From Hydnum rufescens UP504 (taxonomy: Eukaryota; Basidiomycota; Agaricomycetes; Cantharellales; Hydnaceae), in assembly GCA_014904985.1 (NCBI GenBank), contig MU129046.1, positions 38,247 to 102,246 on the forward strand: a stretch of DNA of 64,000 nucleotides. The letters are read 5' to 3'. The notes under the pieces are model-generated. The model ran no database searches, was not told the origin of the DNA, and saw only the letters and a program-made list of their open reading frames with translations. A program made the translations under genes and the position numbers. Numbering within the stretch: position 1 is the first letter of the stretch; each line of letters opens with the position of its first letter. This document shows, in pieces, positions 57,102 through 64,000 of this stretch.

Positions 57102-57413
57102 CCATTTGTCTTGAAACTTGGTTTGCAGATAGTAGGCATATATAGCTAGATCATATTTAAAAAGGATAGCTCTAACTGCTCTGTACAGGGAATAATCATC
57201 GGCGGAAGATTAAAATCAAGTGAAACCTAAAAAATGGAATCCAGTGTCCATAATTACATTTGCAGGTAGGCACAATGAATACAAGTACAGGAAACCTAAC
57301 CTCACATCATTCTATGCGGTATTACGCTCAATATCGCTCATGCAAGATCAGTGTCGTTTCTCCTTTTTTTTTTCGGTGTTTTCCGAAAGTGCCAACCTTT
57401 TTGCAAACGGCTG
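57102..57413 (-). repeat. Right terminal inverted repeat of the Tc1/mariner element
   Basis: Reverse complement of 51717-52026. It ends CCTTTTTGCAAACGGCTG, followed by the TA duplication and host sequence TCAAAGACTCGACTCACTC. Confidence 0.9.
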
Positions 57414-57415
57414 TA

Positions 57416-58060
57416 TCAAAGACTCGACTCACTCATGTGTCATTAGGGGCAACGAGAACCCTGGCGAAAAGCGGTTCACTCCTCCCTTCCGTATACCCAT
57501 TCTCAGCATCTAACGCTTATGTCAGCAACTTGAACAACCAACGCCTGCTCAAAGACTGGCAACTACGATGGGCGAACGATCCCCGCAAAACCGGCCCACA
57601 GAGTACCCTATTTGCAACGTCAACCCCCGCTTCCACGTCTCAGCAAACTATTCAAATCACTCTCACGAAAATCGTTCAAAAATCGTTCAGCCGACTAGTC
57701 CAATGCCGTACGGGACACGCCTTCATAGGCCAATACTATAAACGATTCGTACCAGACGAAAGCGCGACGTGCTGCTCCGGGGAACGCCTCGAAACACGAA
57801 CCCACATCCTCCAAGACTGTCCCCTGTACGACGACTGGAGACCCCTACTCCTGGACTCGGAAGGCATAATCTGACCTCTTCGGAACCGACGCGGGATCTG
57901 AACGCACTTCAAAGTTCATTGACCTCAGTAGAGCGTACGAGAAAAAGTCGATCGAATAACGATTCCCTGAGACGCAAGACTATGCGCCGACGAAGGCTGC
58001 TTCCAATCTCGGTTACAATCCCGTCGACAAAAGTGTCAAGCGGACACCATGTAAATGAGG
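57416..58060 (+). pseudogene. RNase H remnant unit C, part right of the transposon
   Basis: The frame encodes LLKDWQLRWANDP, SRLVQCRTGHAFIGQYYKRF with VPDESATCC, and RTHILQDCPLYDDW, the same zinc-knuckle tail as in unit B. A small duplication (AAAATCGTTC twice at ~57668) is specific to this copy. After 57874 the frame shifts (TDAGSERTS-type segment), as in unit B. The 58060-58643 stretch downstream is the conserved upstream region of the TPR gene. Confidence 0.65.
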
Positions 58061-58643
58061 CCTCCGTTTGGTATTAGGTGCGGTATCTCGAGTCGAAGGG
58101 TCTGGAGTCCTGCGGTCATGGTCGTCTTCTCTATTTTCATTTCTCTTCAGTACATAGCGCCCCTCGGGTGCAGCCGGTAGGTAGTTGCAAGCTAAATATC
58201 GAGATATTGATCATCATTCATCACTCATGTGCCAGAATAAGGTCCAGGACCTCGAAGAGAACAGTTTGTGACGTTCCAGACGAAAACTCCCAAATCTTTC
58301 ACTCACACTTAAAAGTTTCCGTCTAGGTGCAGTCCTATTCCCTATTATGGATTTGGAGCACACAGGCTTGAACGACCTTTCCCACCCAGTCGCCAGTGTC
58401 AAGACTATCGGCTTTATTGGCTAATATGCGTTTCATTCGGTTCCTGCGACTTATCTTGGGCGTGCGCTAATTATTTGGAGCTGAACGGGCGCTCAAAGAA
58501 TTTGAATACACTATGTGTTGAATGGGGTAATAGGTCGACTTCCCTCACACCGCCTCGCATCGCCTCGCACTGTCTTCCATCGCCTCGCACTGTCTTCCAT
58601 CGCCTCGCAACCCCCCCTCCCTCTCTCAAGCCCACCACATCCC

Positions 58644-61600
58644 ATGCCCTCCAGAAGACTCTTTCCACCCAGAAGACCTAGCGTCCAGGTATCATTACCT
58701 CCACCCATCGATTCCTCTCCTAGCGGACCATCCACCTCCACCGTTCGACGTACTATCGCAACTGCACATCAGCCAGTATACCCAGATTACATCAACGATA
58801 CCACTGGCCGAGGATGGGATGCTGCTCTCGTTATATCTTCCATGATCCGTGATATCCCAGCTCTTCCACCCGCACTTTCTGGTCCACTCGCCCAAGTTTT
58901 CGATGTCGTATCGCAGGCAATCGAGGCGGTTAAAACCATGCGGGACGGAAGGGATAAATGCACCCAGCTCATGGTTCGGGTCACAAGATTTCTCGAGATC
59001 TTCGTGAACGGGTTAAAGGGGCAGAACATCGATGATACGAGAATCACTTCAAGTTTAGATATTTTAAAACGGTAAGCTTTCCAATTTCCTTGCACAATCT
59101 CTACAGTGAAATATATCTCTTGCGGGTTCAGTAACTTGATGGCAATCCACGCGGACGCAACACGATGGTCCCATTTGAATGTTGTGGAGCGATATCTCCA
59201 GCGGGATAAAATCATGAATGCGATATCGATCCATGGAGAGAATCTGACCGATTGTTTGCATACATTCCAAGTGAGTGTGTTTTCAATAGGCACATTCTCA
59301 CTTCATGCCAGCGAGCTGACGTTATCGCAAAGATCGTGACATGGATGACAGCATCCAGCCCTCCGGATAGAATAGAGAGGTTTGGGTTTCCGGGCTCACC
59401 TGTCTCTGCAAGACCGCTGGCAGCGTCTGAAAACACTCTCGTGAGTGATTTGTGGCGGGCGGCAGCTGTTGTATTGGATGATAACAGAACCCATTTTTAG
59501 GCATCGATTTTTGCGGCGGGACTGCACGACTTCTTCGAACGTCCAGCGGGTCATGCAGTGTTTGAGCAGATCGGGGCGGCCATGCAAGGACGACTGGAGG
59601 AGATGGGATTACGACCAACGTTGACACCAGTGGGCTCAAGGTAATTGCCATCCTTGATTCAATATATCAATCAGATATTGATGAGGACGAAACAGACATG
59701 CGGGGATGACTGGACTGCGAGCTAGCTACGACGGCCATGTTTCATATCTCTCAAGCCAGATCTGGGCGCTTATGGTGGAAGTCCGCCGTGTCTTGCCGCA
59801 TATTTCGGTCCGCACAGATATCAAAGCGCGGGTTGTGGGATGGAAAACTCACTGACAGCCGACTGGGGACCCGACACGTCAACTTCGTGAAACAGTTATG
59901 GCGACATTGCAGCTCCTGAACCAGCTGAATGATGTCAGGGAGGTCGAATTCGATTTGGCTTTGCTGGCGGGACAACTGAGCGATCTGTCACGGAATTTGA
60001 ACGATCTGGGTCTTTGGGACGAGGCCTTTGAGGTACAGGCTACGATAGTGGTACTATACCGCGCTGGAGGGGACAAATCATACCTTGCTGTCGCTCTTGT
60101 TGGCCTTCCCATTCGTCTTTCGAAATTGGGCCGTCATGAAGCGGCTCTCAGGGCAAGTGAGGCCTTGAGCATTTGTCATCCACTAGCCGCAGATCAACCC
60201 GAGGTATTCCGCCCAAATCTTGCTCATTCTCTTCACAACCTCTCCAATCGTCTTTCGAAATTCGGCCGGGATGAAGAGGCCCTCAAGGCAAATGAGGAGG
60301 CCTTGAGCATTCGTCGCTCATTAGCTGCAGAGCAACCTGGAGTATTCCTCCCAGATCTTGCTCGCTCTCTTAGCAACCTCTCCAATTGTCTTTCGAACTT
60401 TGGCCGGGATGAAGAGGCCCTCAAGGCAAATGAGGAGGCCTTGAGCATTCGTCGCTCATTAGCTGCAGATCAACCTGGAGTATTCCTCCCAGATCTTGCT
60501 CGCTCTCTTAGCAACCTCTCCAATTGTCTTTCGAAATTTGGCCGGGATGAAGAGGCCCTCAAGGCAAATGAAGAGGCCTTGAACATTCGTCGCTCATTAG
60601 CTGCAGATCAACCCAGAGTATTCCTCCCAGATCTTGCTCAGTCTCTTAGCAACCTCTCTGTTGATCTTTCGAAATTTGGCCGACATGAAGAGGCGCTCAA
60701 GGCAAATGAGGAGGCTTTGGGCATTTATCGCTCACTAGCCACAGATCAACCAGAAGTATTCCGCCCAGATATCGCTCATTCTCTTCACAACCTCTCCGTT
60801 AAGCTTTCGAAATTTGGCCGGGATGAAGAGACCCTCAAGGCAAATGAGGAGGCCTTGAGCATTCGCCGCTCATTAGCTGCAGATCAACCTGGAGTATTCC
60901 TCCCAGATCTTGCTCGCTCTCTTAGCAACCTCTCCAATTGTCTTTCGAAATTTGGCCAGGATGAAGAAGCCCTCAAGGCAAATGAGGAGGCCTTGAGCAT
61001 TTCCGCTCATTAGCTGCAGATCGACCCGAAGTATTCCGCCCAGATCTCGCTGATTCTCTCAACAACCTCTCCAATTGTCTTTCGAAATTTGGCCGGGATG
61101 AAGAGGCCCTCAAGGCAAATGAGGAGGCCTTGAGCATTCAGCGCTCACTAGCCACAGATTGACCTGAAGTATTCCGCCCAGATCTCGCTCATTCTCTTAA
61201 TGACCTCTCTGTTGATCTTTCGAAATTTGGCCGACATGAAGAGGCCCTCAAGGCAAATGAGGAGGCATGGAGCATTTATCGCTCACTAGCCACAGATAAA
61301 CCCGAATTATTCCGCCCAGATATTGCTCATTCTCTTGGCAACCTCTCCGTTAAGCTTTTGAAATTTGGCCGACGTGAAGAGGCGGCTCAAGCAAATGAGC
61401 AGGCCTTGAGCATTATCGCCTTGCATGGCTGCAGATCAACCCCAAAGTTTCCGTCCGGATCTTGCTCGTTCTCTAACCACCTCTTCCCTTGATCTTTCGG
61501 AAATTTGGCCGAATGAAGAGGCCTCAAGGCAAATGAGGAGCCCTTGGGCATCATATCACTTGCTAGCTGCAGATCAACCCGAAGTATTCGCCCGGAATCT

Positions 61601-63946
61601 CTGCTCGTTCTCGTTATCCACCTCTCGTTTGTTTTCGTGAATTGATGGGTTGCTTAATGGAGACCGGCCGCCCTCAAGGCACTGGGGCCAAAGAATTCAC
61701 GGAAAGGATCCAAGGAGAGGGTGGTGTAAGGCAGTAGGAGAGCAAGATCCCATAGTCGGCGGAATACTCGCTCCCTTGCGTGAGGTTGCAGATTGACTAC
61801 TGCCCAAGCAATATAGTAACCGCCGTCGAGGATCTATGAGCTTCGGCTCTAAGGCCTCTTCCTCTACACGCACCTTTCGCCTTCGACCTGTGAGTCTTTG
61901 GCCTCTCCATTTGCGTCGGCCAAAAATTTTGAACGGAATAGAGACCAAGATGGAGGAGGTCCTAGAGGCGAAACGAGCGAAGCCGATCTTCGTGGAGCCA
62001 TCATATGCATACTCTGCTAGCTGTAGATCAACCTGGGAGTATTCCTGCCGGGTCTCGTCTGATGTCTTCGCCAGCTTTGAAGACAACACTCTCCAGCGTA
62101 TTATATGTACTGATGTCGCAAATCATAAGGCCTCCTCATTTCCGCCCTGGAGGCAGCCGATATTCATCCCGGCGGCAATATCGAAAAGATCAAGGGAGGG
62201 TGGGTTAAGAGAACGAACAGATCCCGGACGGAATACTATGAGGGTTGATCTGTCAGCCAGCCAAGCGTGATGCCAAGGCCTGCTCATTTGCCTTGAGCGC
62301 CTCTTCACGTCGGCCAAATTTCAAAAGCTATACGCACCCGCGCAGCAGAATTGCCAGGAGGACAAATGAGACAGAAGCAATCTGGCGCCATTAATTCGCG
62401 GGTTGTTCAATCTGTGGCCTATGTGAGCTCGCACTAATATGACTGCACCCCATTGCTACCATCAACTCCGTAAGTGTCCATGAGGGCGCGCGCCTCTGTC
62501 ATGTCGCCAAATTCTTGCTCGTTCTCTGAACACACACAAGTACTCCTCTTAAGCAGGAGTCCTGGTCCTTTGTAAGAATAGTATATGGAGCCGCGAGATG
62601 AAGAGATCTGGGCGCGCATACTTCAAGGGCACAACATGAGTGTGGAGGGACCTGAGCGCTGAATGCTCAAGGTCCTGGGTCATTTCTTATCGCTTGTACG
62701 CGCAGATTCTAGACCAAGTTTGGAGGTTTCGTGTCCTGCGGAGAGATTGTGCGAGAATCTCGCGGTACCTACTCGGTCTGAAATCCATCGCCTCCCTAAT
62801 GAATGCTGGATATTAGGTATTAATGCTCCAAGGCTCTCGCGCTCATCGTTGATGGCCAAGAGTGTCCCGTATGGCCATGCGCAAATTTCATCCTGGCAAG
62901 GAAGTGTCTACGCAAAGACAATGAAAGTTGCTTAAGAGTAGGATCCAATAGTACGCTTCTTGGCTACAGGCAGAATTACAATCCCACGGGATAGTAGATC
63001 TGTGCACCTAAGATGACCCGCGCAGCTGCATTGCTTCAACATCGTTCTCCTTCATTTTGCCTTAGAGGGTGCTCTTCCATCCCCGGCCAAATTTCGAAAG
63101 CTTTACGGAGTTGTAAGAAATGAGCGATATCTGGGCGGAATACTTTGGTTGATTGCACCTGGCTAGGATCTCCTGCTGTTTGTATACGCCCTACAGAAGA
63201 ACATTTTCGCGCAACTATAAAGTTATGGCTTCCGACTCTCAAGGCAACTGACGCGTACAGCTTGAGCATTCCATTAGTCTGCGTTGCTTAGCTGCAAATT
63301 GACGAAAGTCAAAGAGAGGTTGCTAAGAGACTGAGCAAGATCTGGAAAGGATACTCTGGTTTGATTGCCAGCTATGAGGCGACGAAATGTTAAGCCTCTT
63401 CATTGTCGTATGAGGCCTCTTATCCCGAGCCAGATTTCGGAAAGAATTGAGAGGTTGCTAAGAGAGCGAGCAAGATTGGGAGGATATGCAAGGTTGATCT
63501 GCAGCAATGAGCGACCGAATGCTCAAGGGCCTTCCTCATTTGCCTTTGGCACGGCCTCTTCATCCCCCGGCCAAACTCTATCGAAAGACAGAAAAATAAT
63601 TGGTTAGAGCTGCCCTAATGCTACAAGGTTACGCTGAGCATTAATCCGAGCCGAAGTCGTCCTTTCATCTATACTTCAGAAATTTTGCTGCTGCAGCTAA
63701 TGAGCGACGAATGCTCAAGGTCCTCATTCCGCAATGACCATGTAGGGAGGGCTCTTCAGGTCATCAATATGAAGAGGCCTTGAGCATTTATCGCTTACTA
63801 GCCGCAGATCACCCTGAAGTGTTCCACCTAGATCTCGCTGATACTCTTACGACCACTGTGATTATCTTTGGGGGGACTCGCCATGAAGAGGCCCTAAAGC
63901 AACCCAGGAGGTCGTGGAAATTTGTCACTCACTAGCCACAGATTGA
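58644..63946 (+). pseudogene. Four-helix (MLKL/HeLo-like) plus TPR-array protein, unit C
   Basis: Exons: 58644-59071, 59132-59270, 59333-59440, 59501-59640 and 59756 onward. The fourth intron is exactly 60 nt with GTGAGT and TTTTTAG ends. The four-helix domain is intact (CTQLMVRVTRFLEIFVNGLK; YLQRDKIMNAISIH; FFERPAGHAVFEQIGAAMQG). In exon 5, codon CAG of units A and B is TGA at 59853-59855, in frame, upstream of the array. The array is clean from ~60100 to 61010 with repeats such as SLSNLSNCLSKFGRDEEALK. It is then corrupted to ~63770 and ends with the same terminal repeats as unit B (YRLLAADHPEVFHLDLAD-like) and a stop near 63946. Only sequence quality prevents a decision on whether this copy is functional. 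Confidence 0.65.
61013..63770. other. Scrambled, partly inverted TPR-array sequence
   Basis: After 61013 the 138 bp period is disrupted by indels. From ~61690 TPR sequence appears in antisense (CTCATTTGCCTTGAGCGCCT at ~62285, CTCATTTGCCTTTGGCACGG at ~63536), with a sense patch at ~61990-62100. Sense orientation returns at ~63770. Orientation flips with heavy indel noise inside one array are typical of uncorrected or chimeric long reads. Confidence 0.65.
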
Positions 63947-64000
63947 TTCCAATGTATTCTCCCAGACCTTGCTTATTCTCTTAACCTCACTATTGATTGC

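Larger units (their letters stand above)
51717..57413. mobile_element. Tc1/mariner element (5697 bp) with passenger genes
   Basis: The element is bounded by CAGCCGTTTGCAAAAAGG and its exact reverse complement, with TA duplicated at 51715-51716 and 57414-57415. The terminal inverted repeats are ~310 bp and ~95% alike. The empty site is seen in unit B (GAGGGCATCAAAG) and unit A (GAGGCCATCAAAG). It encodes a DD34E transposase on the minus strand at its right end. In the left ~4 kb it carries extra plus-strand genes unrelated to transposition. Tc1/mariner elements are usually 1.3-2.5 kb, so this is an unusually long, passenger-bearing member. Its near-intact ends and transposase suggest recent activity. 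Confidence 0.9.

Noticed and set aside
1..64000. CRISPR array
   Set aside because: Tandem units (18, ~24, 41 and 138 bp) are contiguous without spacers, and the genome is eukaryotic.

Overview
This is a eukaryotic window from a filamentous basidiomycete, most likely an Agaricomycete. It has many short GT-AG introns of about 45-90 nt, a KDZ-type transposase with its cysteine-cluster region, a GRF zinc-finger gene, a basidiomycete-style TKL kinase, long 46-residue TPR arrays and abundant DNA transposons. Nothing looks bacterial: there are no operons and no Shine-Dalgarno sites. The sequence is clearly a draft. There is a 25-N gap at 47279-47303, flanked by the same ~1.15 kb on both sides, and at least two indel-ridden patches.

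Layout. 1-1160: tail of a hexapeptide-repeat gene. 1437-2890: diverged repeat, related to 52559-53920. 2917-8633 (minus): decayed KDZ transposase and an upstream GRF zinc-finger gene. 9259-12703: two nearly identical hAT-like elements in opposite orientation, forming a ~3.2 kb palindrome. After that comes a segmentally duplicated unit of up to ~16 kb. Unit A is 12.7-26.05 kb, unit B 35.0-51.0 kb and unit C 51.0 kb to the window end. A shorter related unit K lies at 29.26-35.0 kb. Unit order is: RNase H-type retroelement remnant; a gene with an N-terminal MLKL/HeLo-like four-helix domain fused to a TPR array; a broken adrenodoxin-reductase-like (ARH1-like) gene; a PD-(D/E)XK nuclease-like gene with an AT-hook-like tail; a second ARH1-like fragment; and an unrecognised minus-strand gene family. 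In unit B a ~3.9 kb block carrying the nuclease is inverted relative to unit A. In unit C a complete 5.7 kb Tc1/mariner element with a DD34E transposase and passenger genes sits in the RNase H remnant.

Main biological result. Unit K (29959-32764) encodes the same four-helix N-terminus as the TPR genes, but fused to a TKL-type kinase domain. That is the domain order of MLKL, the necroptosis executioner. The ATP-anchoring VAIK lysine appears to be arginine, while HGD, DFG and APE motifs are kept. Its neighbours couple the same N-terminal domain to 46-residue TPR arrays of differing length and very high internal identity, as in fungal non-self receptors. I infer a locus of cell-death or allorecognition type, with one putative executioner, three TPR paralogs (each carrying a visible lesion) and accompanying nuclease-like genes.

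Unit A differs from B and C mainly by CG to TG/CA changes, including the CGA to TGA stop in its four-helix/TPR gene. This suggests methylation-linked decay next to the transposon palindrome.
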